Assembly: GCA_900549015.1 (NCBI GenBank)
Contig: URMH01000039.1
Coordinates: forward strand, 1-24,932
DNA length: 24,932 nt
Direction: 5' to 3'
Source: an uncultured Blautia sp.
GTDB taxonomy: Bacteria > Bacillota > Clostridia > Lachnospirales > Lachnospiraceae
Position 1 is the first letter of the stretch; the number at the start of each line of letters is the position of its first letter. This document shows, one piece after another, positions 15,128 to 23,264 of this stretch. Position numbers and translations under genes: made by a program. A model generated the notes under the pieces. It was not told the origin of the DNA. It did no database searches and saw only the letters and a list, made by a program, of their open reading frames with translations.

Positions 15128-16699
15128 ATGGAAGGTATCAGTAAAAAAATATATCTGGAACTTGATATTCCAACAGAGGAAGACAGCCGCTCCGATCAGA
15201 AGCGTATTCAGGATGGATTGGAGAAAGAGGGGATTCATGCAGTAATGTCTTTCTATGTAATGAAAAAACTTTATCCTCTCTGTGAGCAGGCAGGCTGGAA
15301 AGTGACGGTGTCTCTCGGCTGGGATGGGAATTGCTGGAAGATTGTGGATATAGAAGAGGGCAATACGGTCTGCCGCCATTATGGATATGCAGTAGATTTG
15401 GGAAGTACAACAGTTGTGACACGGCTTGTAAATTGTGAAACGGGCGAATGTCTCTGTGAGGTAAGCAGATACAACAGACAGATTGCGTTTGGTACGGACA
15501 TTCTCACCAGAATTTTTTATGAAAAAGATAACGAAGCTGCAAGAAGAGAAATTCAGAGTGCAACCGTAAAGACGATTTGTGACAATTTAAAAGAAATTGA
15601 GGAAAAAACAGGGATTTCGTCTGGCAGGGACGGAATTCAGATGGTGATTTCCGGGAATACGACCATGATACATTTTCTGCTGGAAATGGACGCATTTTGC
15701 GTATTTTCCACACCTTATGCTGTACATGCGGATGCTCCGGGATTTTTGCGGGGAACAGATATTGGGATTCCGGTTAAAGGATACGTGTACTGTATTCCGG
15801 GAAAATCGAATTATCTTGGCGGTGATATTATAAGCGGCATGCTGGCGACACAAATGTACAGGGGAGAGGAGATTTCTGCATTTTTTGATATTGGAACAAA
15901 TGGGGAACTTGTAATCGGAAACAGGGAGTTTTTACTCTGCGGTGCTGGTGCAGCAGGTCCGGCGCTGGAAGGCGGTGTGGTACATACGGGGATGCGCGCA
16001 TGTGATGGAGCCGTGGACAGAGTGAAAATTGAAGATGGAGAATGCAGATGTCATGTGATAGGAGAGGGAAACGCCAGAGGAATTTGTGGATCCGGAATTG
16101 TGGATCTTCTTGCGGAGCTGTTTCTCAATGGATGGATTAATATTAAGGGAAAGTTTCAGCCGGAAAAAAGTTCTCTGATTCAGGAAAAAGAAGATATGCT
16201 CTGTGTGGAATACGAAAAGGGGCTTTATTTTTATCAGGATGATATTGATGAATTTCTGAAAACAAAGGCTGCAGCTTATACAATGGTAGAGTATATGTTC
16301 CGGGAATCCGGGATTTCTATGGAAGAGCTTGGGACATTTTATGTGGCAGGCGCCTTTGGGAAACATGTATCAAAAGAATCTGCCATTACAATCGGTCTTT
16401 ATCCGGATATGGACAGAGAACATCTTGTAAGTGCGGGAAACTCCTCACTTGATGGAGCGCAGAAGCTGCTTCTTCAGAGAGAGCTACTTGATGATATAGA
16501 GGAAATTCTGGAAAAAATGGTGTACGTTCAGTTTGGGGCTGTGGGAGATTTTCTGCAGATGATGGTTGCTGCACAGGCGATTCCACATACAGATATGGAG
16601 AGATTTCCGACAGTAGCTTCTGCTTTCCACGCTTTACGAACAGAAGAAAATCGTGTACAATGTAGCAGAAGAACAACGGAAAGCAGGTGGATAAAATGA
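15128..16699 (+). CDS. RACo-like ASKHA ATPase (DUF4445), no ferredoxin domain
   Basis: The 523-residue protein holds an actin-like ATPase module: phosphate-1 loop YAVDLGSTTVVTRLV (about 87-101), GGDIISGML, DIGTNGELVIG (about 254-264), GAAGPALEGG and ARGICGSGIVDLLAELF. This set is typical of reductive activators of corrinoid proteins (RACo). Normal members carry an N-terminal [2Fe-2S] ferredoxin domain that supplies the electron. Here the first ~85 residues have only scattered cysteines, without the cluster spacing, so the electron-input domain seems absent. No corrinoid methyltransferase lies in the window. It may work with a separate ferredoxin or have another role. AAGGAGG lies 6 nt before ATG. 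Its stop overlaps the next start as ATGA. Confidence 0.75.
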   Translation: MEGISKKIYLELDIPTEEDSRSDQKRIQDGLEKEGIHAVMSFYVMKKLYPLCEQAGWKVTVSLGWDGNCWKIVDIEEGNTVCRHYGYAVDLGSTTVVTRLVNCETGECLCEVSRYNRQIAFGTDILTRIFYEKDNEAARREIQSATVKTICDNLKEIEEKTGISSGRDGIQMVISGNTTMIHFLLEMDAFCVFSTPYAVHADAPGFLRGTDIGIPVKGYVYCIPGKSNYLGGDIISGMLATQMYRGEEISAFFDIGTNGELVIGNREFLLCGAGAAGPALEGGVVHTGMRACDGAVDRVKIEDGECRCHVIGEGNARGICGSGIVDLLAELFLNGWINIKGKFQPEKSSLIQEKEDMLCVEYEKGLYFYQDDIDEFLKTKAAAYTMVEYMFRESGISMEELGTFYVAGAFGKHVSKESAITIGLYPDMDREHLVSAGNSSLDGAQKLLLQRELLDDIEEILEKMVYVQFGAVGDFLQMMVAAQAIPHTDMERFPTVASAFHALRTEENRVQCSRRTTESRWIK

Positions 16700-17760
16700 G
16701 AGCAGAAATCATCTCCATGACGGAAGAGAAAATCGATAAAGAGGGAATTAAAAGAGCCGGGGAGATTTTAAAAAACGGCGGTCTTGTGGCTTTCCCTACG
16801 GAGACGGTTTACGGGCTTGGAGGAAACGCTCTGGACCCGCAGGCTTCCATGAAAATATATGCGGCGAAAGGCAGACCTTCTGATAATCCGCTTATTATCC
16901 ATATCGCAGATATGGAAAGTCTGAAAAAGATTGTCAGGGAAATTCCGGAGAAAGCCAGGATCCTGGCAGAAAAATACTGGCCGGGTCCCCTTACCATGAT
17001 TTTACAGAAAGCAGATATAGTTCCGGCGGAGACAACGGGAGGACTTGACAGCGTTGCTGTGAGATTTCCAAGCGATAAGATCGCACAGGAGCTTATCCGG
17101 GCAGCAGGAGGATATGTGGCGGCGCCCAGCGCCAACACTTCCGGAAGACCGAGCCCTACGACAGCTTCTCATGTAAAAGAAGATCTTGGAGAAAGAATTG
17201 ATATGATCCTGGACGGAGGAACAGTTGGAATCGGGCTGGAATCTACGATCGTAGATTTTACAGAAGAAATACCGGTCGTGCTGCGGCCCGGATATATTTC
17301 TCTGGAGATGCTGAAGGAAACATTAGGAGAAGTAAAGATAGATAAGGGGCTGATTTCTCCGGACAGTAAGGTTCGCCCGAAGGCGCCGGGAATGAAATAC
17401 AGACATTATGCGCCAAAGGCAGAGCTTTCTATAGTGGAAGGAGAGATTTCCCAGGTAGTAAAAGCCATCAATGATTTTGCAAAGGAAGCAGAAGAGCAGG
17501 GGAAAAAAGCGGGTATTATTGCCACAGAGGAAACAAAGGGACAATATACGTGCGGAATTGTAAAGTGCATCGGAAGCCGGGAGGAAGAAGAGACCATTGC
17601 GCATAATCTTTATGAGGTTCTTCGGGAGTTTGACCAGTGTGAGGCAGATGTGATTTATTCAGAGGCTTTTTATACCCCAAGAATGGGACAGGCAATTATG
17701 AACCGCCTTTTAAAAGCGGCAGGACATAAAATTATAAACATACAGGAGGATACAAAATGA
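16696..17760 (+). CDS. tsaC: L-threonylcarbamoyladenylate synthase (Sua5/TsaC type)
   Basis: The 354-residue enzyme makes threonylcarbamoyl-AMP from threonine, bicarbonate and ATP, the first step of t6A37 tRNA modification. The YrdC core is at about 10-205 (GGLVAFPTETVYGLGGNA, then AAKGRPSDNPLIIHI and APSANTSGRPSPT). A C-terminal Sua5 domain (about 225-354, RPKAPGMKYRHYAPKAE) makes this the two-domain Sua5 form. I chose ATG at 16696: AGGTGG lies 5 nt upstream and it forms an ATGA overlap with the preceding stop. A GTG at 16687 in frame is less likely. rpiB overlaps its end in the same way, so the three genes are translationally coupled. Confidence 0.92.
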   Translation: MRAEIISMTEEKIDKEGIKRAGEILKNGGLVAFPTETVYGLGGNALDPQASMKIYAAKGRPSDNPLIIHIADMESLKKIVREIPEKARILAEKYWPGPLTMILQKADIVPAETTGGLDSVAVRFPSDKIAQELIRAAGGYVAAPSANTSGRPSPTTASHVKEDLGERIDMILDGGTVGIGLESTIVDFTEEIPVVLRPGYISLEMLKETLGEVKIDKGLISPDSKVRPKAPGMKYRHYAPKAELSIVEGEISQVVKAINDFAKEAEEQGKKAGIIATEETKGQYTCGIVKCIGSREEEETIAHNLYEVLREFDQCEADVIYSEAFYTPRMGQAIMNRLLKAAGHKIINIQEDTK

Positions 17761-18185
17761 TAGCATTAGGAAGTGACCACGGTGGATTTGAATTAAAGCA
17801 GGAGGTTAAGAAGTATCTGGAAGAGCAGGGAATTGCTTATAGAGATTACGGCTGTGACAGTGAAGAGGCAGTAGATTATCCTGTTTATGGAAAAATAGTA
17901 GCAAATGCAGTGGCATCAGGAGAATGTGAAAAAGGTATTTTAATCTGCGGAACAGGAATCGGTATTTCTATTACTGCAAACAAAGTAAAAGGAATCCGTT
18001 GTGCTCTTTGTTCTGACTGTTTTTCAGCTGAGGCGACAAGACTTCACAATGACGCAAATATTCTTGCGATGGGCGGTCGTGTAGTCGGTGCAGGGCTGGC
18101 TGTAAAAATTGTGGATACATTCCTTAATACACCATTTTCAGGTGATGAGAGACATATCAGGAGAATTGCACAGATAGAAGAATAA
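17757..18185 (+). CDS. rpiB: ribose-5-phosphate isomerase B
   Basis: The 142-residue enzyme interconverts ribose-5-phosphate and ribulose-5-phosphate in the pentose phosphate pathway. Visible residues are D7-H8 in the opening GSDHGG, C64 in ILICGTGIGISI (the proton-transfer cysteine region), and H97 with N98 in RLHNDANILAMGG. The length and motifs fit the RpiB/LacAB fold. LacAB-type isomerases look similar, but those come as paired subunits in sugar operons, and here the gene stands with tsaC and the deaminase gene, as in other Firmicutes. It starts with an ATGA overlap with tsaC. Confidence 0.93.
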   Translation: MIALGSDHGGFELKQEVKKYLEEQGIAYRDYGCDSEEAVDYPVYGKIVANAVASGECEKGILICGTGIGISITANKVKGIRCALCSDCFSAEATRLHNDANILAMGGRVVGAGLAVKIVDTFLNTPFSGDERHIRRIAQIEE

Positions 18186-18207
18186 AATACCGTCGGGGGG
18201 ATTTTAA

Positions 18208-18699
18208 ATGGACAAAAATCAAAAACGGCAGGATTATCTTTCCTGGGACGAATATTTTATGGGGGTTGCCATTCTCTCCGGAATGCGCTCCAAAGACCCC
18301 AGTTCCCAGGTTGGAGCCTGCATTGTAAGTGAAGACAACAAGATACTTTCTATGGGATATAATGGATTTCCCAAAGGCTGCTCAGATGATGAATTTCCCT
18401 GGGCGAGAGAGGGAGAGGCTCTTGAGACAAAATATCTGTATGTGACGCACAGCGAATTAAACGCCATTTTAAATTACAGAGGGGGAAGTTTGGAAGGGGC
18501 AAAGCTTTACGTTTCGCTTTTTCCATGTAATGAATGTGCAAAAGCAATTATCCAGGCGGGGATTAAAACAATCGTGTATGCCTGCGATAAATATGCAGAC
18601 ACACCTTCTGTTATTGCATCAAAAAGGATGCTGGACAGAGCAGGTGTGAGATATTATCAGTATTCGCCTACAGGACGTGAGATTTCTTTTAAAGTGTGA
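18208..18699 (+). CDS. comEB: deoxycytidylate deaminase family protein (ComEB-like)
   Basis: The 163-residue zinc enzyme should convert dCMP to dUMP for thymidylate synthesis. The zinc site is H81-x-E83 (THSELNAILN), with E83 as the catalytic proton shuttle, and C107 with C110 (PCNECAKAII). SSQVGACIVSEDNKILSMG and GYNGFPKGCSDD are typical of the dCMP deaminase subgroup that includes ComEB of Bacillus. Name and role come from similarity; there is no competence operon here. GGGGGGA precedes the ATG by about 8 nt and the gap to rpiB is 22 nt, so it is probably the last gene of the operon that ends at the convergent terminator. Confidence 0.9.
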   Translation: MDKNQKRQDYLSWDEYFMGVAILSGMRSKDPSSQVGACIVSEDNKILSMGYNGFPKGCSDDEFPWAREGEALETKYLYVTHSELNAILNYRGGSLEGAKLYVSLFPCNECAKAIIQAGIKTIVYACDKYADTPSVIASKRMLDRAGVRYYQYSPTGREISFKV

Positions 18700-18706
18700 T
18701 AACAGA

Positions 18707-18762
18707 AAGAAGGAGCTGTCACTTTCCGGTTTTTTTGACCGTGAAAGGGATGGCTCCTTCTT
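18707..18762. terminator. bidirectional terminator between convergent genes
   Basis: AAGAAGGAGC (18707-18716) pairs perfectly with GCTCCTTCTT (18753-18762). An inner arm CGGT/ACCG sits around a run of T. It lies between the deaminase gene (+) and the CoA-disulfide-reductase gene (-), so it can serve both strands. Confidence 0.8.
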
Positions 18763-18767
18763 AGCTT

Positions 18768-20459
18768 TTATTTGTCCATTCCGCAGAGGGAAGAACTCTG
18801 GATCAGTTTTCGGTCATTCACTACTGCGTCATAGAAGCGGTAGCCACCGGAAAAATTATATGCGTCATATCCTTCGCCTTTTAAAATACAGCAGGCAATA
18901 TAGCTTCGAAGACCGCTCTGGCACATCACATAGACAGGTTTGTCCCTTGGAAGCTTATTCAGGTTTTCGCGGAGCTGGTCAACTGGGATATTGATAAAGC
19001 CAGTTACATGACCGCGTGAAAATTCTCCTTTTGTACGGGCATCAAGAAGTGTCACGCTTCCATCAAGAGGAAGAGTTTTTATATCTTCAAGGTGGAACTG
19101 CTTTAACTGTCCGGAAGCAATATTTTCAATCATAAATCCCGCCATATTTACCGGGTCTTTGGCAGAGGAATAGGGAGGCGCGTAAGCAAGATCCAGTTCC
19201 TTTAAGTCAGTGGCTTTCATTCCGGCACGAATGGAAGTCGCCAGGACGTCAATTCGTTTATCCACACCTTCATATCCTACAATCTGAGCACCGAGAAGGC
19301 GGTAAGTTTCTTTTTCAAATACCACTTTCATTGTCATTACTTTTCCACCTGGATAGTAGCCGGCGTGACTCATGGGAGAAAGGATTACTTTATCAACAGA
19401 AAGCCCTACTTTTTCTGCGTTTCTTTCATTGAGACCTGTAACAGCAGCTGTCATATCGAATACTTTTATGATGGAGCTGCCCTGTGAGCCCGAATACCGG
19501 CTGTCTTTGCCGCAGATATTGTCGGCGGCGATGCGTCCCTGTTTATTTGCCGGACCTGCAAGAGAAATCAGGGAATCTTCGCCTGACACAAAGTGTTTTA
19601 CCTGAACGGCGTCTCCCACAGCGAAAATATTCGGAACAGAAGTTTCCATTCTCTCATTTACTATAATGCTGTTTTTTATGCCAAGTTTCAGACCTGCCAT
19701 TTCTGCAAGGCGCGTATCAGGAGAGACACCGATGGCGAGAACCGCCATATCCGCATAAAGCGGGGATTCTTCTTTTAAAAGTACACGCACGCCGTTTTCT
19801 GTTTCCTCGAAGCCTTCCACTGTATGCCCCAGAAGGAGATTTATTCCGTGACTGCGCATTTCATTGTGGATAAAAGATGCCATATCAGAATCAAAGGGAT
19901 TCATAAGCTGTTTTGGGCGCTGGATAATCGTAACCTCCATACCGAGATGGCGGAGATTTTCTGCAAGCTCAAGGCTGATAAAGCCTCCTCCTGCCAGTAT
20001 GACGGAACGGGGGTTCTTTTTATTAACATAGTCCTTAATGCGGAACGTGTCTTCCACTGTGCGAAGGGTAAAGAGACGGTCAATGTCAGTGCCCGGAACA
20101 GGGGGAAGAGAAGGTCTTGCCCCCGGGGAGAGCAAAAGTTTGTCGTAGCTTTCCTCAAACTCTGCGCCTGTTTCCAGATTTTTTACAGACACGGTACTGC
20201 GCTCTGTATGAATGGCAGTGACTTCGTGGCGAACCTTCATGGTAATCCGGAACCGGGAGAAAAAGCTTTCCGGTGTCTGAAGGGTAAGGGCCTCCGGATC
20301 TGTAATGGTATCGCCTATGTAATAAGGCAGACCACAGTTTGCGTAGGAAATATATCCGGAGCGTTCAAATACGATAATCTCAGCCTGCTCGTCTAATCTT
20401 CGGATTCTGGCTGCGGCAGTTGCTCCTCCTGCAACACCGCCTATAATGACAACTTTCAT
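18768..20459 (-). CDS. CoA-disulfide reductase-like flavoprotein fused to a rhodanese domain
   Basis: The 563-residue protein begins MKVVIIGGVAGGATAAARIR, an FAD-binding GxGxxG region. It carries the single active-site cysteine C42 in SYANCGLPYYIG, the mark of CoA-disulfide/NADH-oxidase-type reductases. A second nucleotide fold is at about 150-180 (ILAGGGFISLELAENL), and an FAD-contacting segment (NIFAVGDAVQV) follows near 290-300. The last ~100 residues are a rhodanese domain with C513 in MCQSGLRS. CoADR-rhodanese fusions act as NAD(P)H-dependent persulfide, polysulfide or CoA-disulfide reductases. The start at 20459 has AGGTGG upstream at 9 nt; a longer frame to 20492 adds a non-homologous lead. 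It is the last gene of the minus-strand operon, one base after the small rhodanese gene. Confidence 0.9.
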   Translation of the reverse strand: MKVVIIGGVAGGATAAARIRRLDEQAEIIVFERSGYISYANCGLPYYIGDTITDPEALTLQTPESFFSRFRITMKVRHEVTAIHTERSTVSVKNLETGAEFEESYDKLLLSPGARPSLPPVPGTDIDRLFTLRTVEDTFRIKDYVNKKNPRSVILAGGGFISLELAENLRHLGMEVTIIQRPKQLMNPFDSDMASFIHNEMRSHGINLLLGHTVEGFEETENGVRVLLKEESPLYADMAVLAIGVSPDTRLAEMAGLKLGIKNSIIVNERMETSVPNIFAVGDAVQVKHFVSGEDSLISLAGPANKQGRIAADNICGKDSRYSGSQGSSIIKVFDMTAAVTGLNERNAEKVGLSVDKVILSPMSHAGYYPGGKVMTMKVVFEKETYRLLGAQIVGYEGVDKRIDVLATSIRAGMKATDLKELDLAYAPPYSSAKDPVNMAGFMIENIASGQLKQFHLEDIKTLPLDGSVTLLDARTKGEFSRGHVTGFINIPVDQLRENLNKLPRDKPVYVMCQSGLRSYIACCILKGEGYDAYNFSGGYRFYDAVVNDRKLIQSSSLCGMDK

Positions 20460-20460
20460 A

Positions 20461-20781
20461 TTAGATTTCCACCTTTCCTGTATAGGAGGCAATACCTCCG
20501 GAATTTTTTACATTTGTGTAGCCCATGTGGGTAAGAAAATCAACTGCCTGCCGGCTTCTGCTTCCGGAATGACAGTATACAAAAAGCGGGGTGTCTTTTT
20601 GTGAAGTTACGGAAGAAATATTTTGAATAGACTGCAGAGGAACATTCTTACTTCCCGGAATATGGCCTTCTCTGTATTCCTGAGAAGTACGGACATCTAA
20701 GAGAATGGCTCCTTTTGTTTCTTTATAAGCGTGTATTTCCTGATTAATATCAGGCATTTTGAAAAAATCGAAAAATCCCAT
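20461..20781 (-). CDS. single-domain rhodanese-like protein
   Basis: The 106-residue protein is one rhodanese domain with the sulfur-carrying C70 in VYCHSGSRSRQAV and the LDVRTSQEYREGHIPGS loop. It can take up and hand on sulfane sulfur. Its product is probably passed to the fused reductase encoded one base downstream, which has its own rhodanese domain. AAGGAGA precedes the ATG. The gap to the preceding SDR gene is only 36 nt, so the three genes form one minus-strand unit. Confidence 0.9.
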   Translation of the reverse strand: MGFFDFFKMPDINQEIHAYKETKGAILLDVRTSQEYREGHIPGSKNVPLQSIQNISSVTSQKDTPLFVYCHSGSRSRQAVDFLTHMGYTNVKNSGGIASYTGKVEI

Positions 20782-20817
20782 TTAAACTCTCCTTTTTAAG
20801 TGAAATCAAAGTGAAAA

Positions 20818-21564
20818 TTATGATCTTGCCATGCCGTCTACGCTTAATACAACACCTGTAATATAGGAAGCTTCATCAGAAGCAAGGAAAACAAAGGCGT
20901 TTGCAATATCCTCCGGTTCTCCCAGGCGGCGAAGAGGAATCTGATTAATAAGCGGTTCTATCACTTCTTTTGGAACGGCTTTCATCATGTCTGTTCTTGT
21001 AATTCCCGGAGCCACTGCATTGACGCGGATGCCCTTCGGACCAAGTTCGCGGGCAAGAGATACGGTAAGACCATTGACTGCAAATTTTGAGGCAGGGTAG
21101 GCAAAACCACTTGGTTGTCCGGAGATGCTGACCATAGAAGAGGTGGAGAGAATCACGCCGTTTCCTCTTGCAATCATACATTCACTTGCTGCTCTTGTAG
21201 CGTTGAAGACACCTTTTACATTTAAGTCCATAACTTTATCAAAGGTTTCTTCTGTGTATTCTGTGAAAGGTGTGCTTTCAGAAACTCCGGCATTATTTAC
21301 AAGAATGTCTACGCAGCCATATTTTTCAGTAGCAGAGCGGAATGCTTCCCGCACAGAGTCCAGACTGGAAAGGTCAGGGCTGATACCTGCCACAATACTT
21401 TCCGGATATTTTTCTTTTAAAAGAGAAACTGCTTTGTCAGCCGAGTCCTGTGAACTGGCTGTAAGGATTATGGTAGCTCCTTCCTGTAAAAATTTATCTG
21501 CTGTGGCGAAACCGATGCCGCGGCTTCCTCCTGTAATAATGGCAACTTTATCTTTTAATCTCAT
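20818..21564 (-). CDS. short-chain dehydrogenase/reductase, FabG/BaiA-like
   Basis: The 248-residue SDR has the cofactor motif TGGSRGIGFATA (11-22), NNAG at 90-93, and the catalytic triad S143, Y156 and K160 (YPASK). C-terminal ITGVVLSVDGMARS is typical. D/E at the end of beta-2 is replaced by AS (TASSQDSAD), so NADP(H) preference is possible but not certain. The text LLKEKYPES plus PDLSSLDSV resembles the bile-acid enzyme BaiA more than plain FabG; the substrate remains unknown. It is the first gene of a minus operon with two rhodanese-type proteins, an unusual pairing. The promoter lies at 21599-21639. Confidence 0.85.
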   Translation of the reverse strand: MRLKDKVAIITGGSRGIGFATADKFLQEGATIILTASSQDSADKAVSLLKEKYPESIVAGISPDLSSLDSVREAFRSATEKYGCVDILVNNAGVSESTPFTEYTEETFDKVMDLNVKGVFNATRAASECMIARGNGVILSTSSMVSISGQPSGFAYPASKFAVNGLTVSLARELGPKGIRVNAVAPGITRTDMMKAVPKEVIEPLINQIPLRRLGEPEDIANAFVFLASDEASYITGVVLSVDGMARS

Positions 21565-21598
21565 ATAGAAATCCTCCTGTGCTCTTGTTTATGTACGT

Positions 21599-21639
21599 AT
21601 TATATCCAGATTTTTGAGAAAGTTCTGTGATGATGTCAC
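21599..21639 (-). promoter_or_regulatory. promoter of the SDR-rhodanese operon with a dyad near -41
   Basis: On the minus strand TATAAT lies at 21599-21604. No good -35 is found; 17 nt upstream reads CAGAAC. A dyad GTGA-N5-TCAC (21627-21639) has its centre at about -41 from the predicted start near 21592. That position is typical of CRP/FNR-family activator sites, though that family's usual spacer is N6 (GTGA-N6-TCAC). Confidence 0.45.
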
Positions 21640-21686
21640 GGTTTTGGTTTATAGAGAAAAGATTTTATAAAAAATAAAATTTGCGC

Positions 21687-21715
21687 TTGACATGACAAAA
21701 TGCAAATGTTATAAC
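21687..21715 (+). promoter_or_regulatory. strong SigA promoter for hsp20
   Basis: A perfect TTGACA (21687-21692), a 17-nt spacer and TATAAC (21710-21715). It is divergent from the SDR operon promoter. No CIRCE or CtsR heptad repeat is visible in this region. Confidence 0.8.
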
Positions 21716-21776
21716 ATATATAGAACAAAGATAACAAATAAAACAAAAAGAGATATAGAGAAAGGGGACTGGACTT

Positions 21777-22205
21777 ATGTTAAGACCGGGATTTTTTACA
21801 GGAGATGTATTTGATGACTTTTTTGATTTTCCATTTTTTGATGATAAACAGGAGAAACGGCAGACAGCCAATTGTCTGATGAAGACGGACATCAAAGAAC
21901 TGGAAAAAGGCTATGAACTGGAAATTGACCTTCCGGGATATAAAAAAGAAGAAATACAGGCGGAGCTGAAAGAAGGATATTTAACAATCCGCGCAGTAAA
22001 AACAGCAGAGCAGAAAAAAGAAGAAGGAAAATATATCCGACGCGAGCGGTATTCTGGTTCCTGCCAGCGAAGCTTTTTTGTGGGCAAAGATGTGATGCAG
22101 GAAGATATTAAGGCAGAATTTAAAGACGGAATCCTGAGACTTCAGGTGCCGAAAAAAGAAGCAAAACCGGCAGCAGAGGAAAATAAATATATTTCCATCG
22201 AATAA
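21777..22205 (+). CDS. Hsp20/alpha-crystallin family small heat-shock protein
   Basis: The 142-residue protein has an alpha-crystallin domain from about residue 35 to the end: MKTDIKELEKGYELEIDLPG, then YKKEEIQAELKEGYLTI, and the closing DGILRLQVPKKEA. The N-terminal tail (MLRPGFFTGDVFDDFFDFPF) is aromatic and disordered, typical of substrate-binding tails in holdases. It should hold unfolded proteins under stress without ATP. AAAGGGG lies 9 nt before the ATG. It is followed by a DnaJ-type gene, separated by a short GC-rich hairpin that may attenuate read-through. Confidence 0.92.
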   Translation: MLRPGFFTGDVFDDFFDFPFFDDKQEKRQTANCLMKTDIKELEKGYELEIDLPGYKKEEIQAELKEGYLTIRAVKTAEQKKEEGKYIRRERYSGSCQRSFFVGKDVMQEDIKAEFKDGILRLQVPKKEAKPAAEENKYISIE

Positions 22206-22225
22206 TATAGAAGTAAAAAACAGAG

Positions 22226-22247
22226 CCCCCGGGAGATTTTCCCGGGG
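22226..22247 (+). terminator. GC-rich hairpin between hsp20 and the dnaJ-like gene
   Basis: CCCCGGGA (22227-22234) pairs with TCCCGGGG (22240-22247) around a 5-nt loop. The tail TATTCTT is only weakly T-rich, so it may be a partial terminator or an mRNA stabiliser that lets some read-through into the DnaJ gene. Confidence 0.5.
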
Positions 22248-22276
22248 TATTCTTAAATGCGGAGGAGGTGACAGCG

Positions 22277-23194
22277 GTGCAGAAAAGGGATTATTATGAA
22301 ATCCTGGGAATTTCAAGAAATGCAGATGAGGGTTCCATAAAAAAAGCATACAGAAAACTGGCAAAGAAATACCACCCGGATACAAACGGAGGAAATCCGC
22401 AGGCAGAGCAGAAGTTCAAAGAGATCACAGAGGCATATAATGTCCTGAGTGATTCTGAAAAAAGAAAACTTTACGATCAGTTTGGTCATTCTGCTTTTGA
22501 CGGCAGTATGGGAAGTGGTGGAAACCCTTATGAAAATCCGGGAGCAAATTACAGGGAGTTTCATTTTGAAGGCGGAAATGCAGAGGATATTTTCAGAGGT
22601 ATTTTCGGGGATCTGTTCGGAGGCGGATTTCAAGAAGATGGATTTACAGGACAGGGATTTGAAAACGATTTTGGAAATGGAAGATTTTACAGAAAAAATT
22701 ACCCGGAAAAAGGTTCTGATATAGAAGCATCTTTACAAATCGGTTTTGATGAGGCTGCTTTTGGAGGAGAACGGATTGTCACCTTACGGGATGAGACGGG
22801 GCATACGCAATCTCTGAAAGTCCGTATTCCGGCAGGTATTGATACAGGAAAGGCAATCCGATTAAGAGGAAAAGGAAGAGCCGGAAAAAACGGAGGAGAA
22901 AACGGGGATTTGCTTCTCCGTGTGACTGTTCTTGGAAAACCGGGATTTACACGAAAAGGAATTGATATTTACACAACGGTTCAGATTCCGTTTTCTATTG
23001 CGTCATGCGGCGGTGAAGTACGGGTAAAAACTATTTCAGGAGACGTACTGTGCAAAATCCGGGAGGGAACGAAAAACGGTACGAAGATACGTCTGCGGGG
23101 AAAAGGAATTGTTTCCATGAAAAATCCTTCTGTACGCGGGGATCAGTATGTGACGGTACAGGTTCAGATGCCGCAAAATTCATCTGTACATTAA
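22277..23194 (+). CDS. type II J-domain co-chaperone (DnaJ/CbpA-like, no zinc finger)
   Basis: The 305-residue protein has an N-terminal J domain (YYEILGISRNADEGSIKKAY) with the HPD tripeptide at 33-35. A Gly/Phe-rich linker (about 80-130) follows, then the DnaJ C-terminal substrate domains (GSDIEASLQIGFDEAAFGG and GTKIRLRGKG). No CxxCxGxG zinc repeats are present. It therefore matches CbpA-type co-chaperones, not full DnaJ. It should stimulate a DnaK elsewhere in the genome. The start is GTG at 22277, 8 nt from GGAGGAGG (22261-22268). An earlier GTG at 22268 overlaps this site and is unlikely. It is co-located with hsp20. Confidence 0.88.
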   Translation: MQKRDYYEILGISRNADEGSIKKAYRKLAKKYHPDTNGGNPQAEQKFKEITEAYNVLSDSEKRKLYDQFGHSAFDGSMGSGGNPYENPGANYREFHFEGGNAEDIFRGIFGDLFGGGFQEDGFTGQGFENDFGNGRFYRKNYPEKGSDIEASLQIGFDEAAFGGERIVTLRDETGHTQSLKVRIPAGIDTGKAIRLRGKGRAGKNGGENGDLLLRVTVLGKPGFTRKGIDIYTTVQIPFSIASCGGEVRVKTISGDVLCKIREGTKNGTKIRLRGKGIVSMKNPSVRGDQYVTVQVQMPQNSSVH

Positions 23195-23204
23195 AGAAAT
23201 ATGG

Positions 23205-23261
23205 AGAAAGGGATATTCAGGTATGAAAAACTGAATATCCCTTTCTGTGCGTCACAGAAAG
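23205..23261 (+). promoter_or_regulatory. two mutually exclusive hairpins
   Basis: AGAAAGGGATATTCAG (23205-23220) pairs perfectly over 16 bp with CTGAATATCCCTTTCT (23231-23246), without a T-run. CTTTCTGTG (23241-23249) also pairs perfectly with CACAGAAAG (23253-23261) around CGT. The bases 23241-23246 are shared, so both cannot form at once. Confidence 0.6.
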
Positions 23262-23264
23262 AAG

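Noticed and set aside
19824..20396. A 190-residue plus-strand frame inside the CoA-disulfide-reductase gene
   Set aside because: It is fully antisense to a protein with strong family motifs and has no motif of its own.
21660..21776. CtsR or CIRCE control of hsp20
   Set aside because: No GGTCAAA tandem heptads and no TTAGCACTC dyad in the promoter region. Only a strong SigA promoter is visible.
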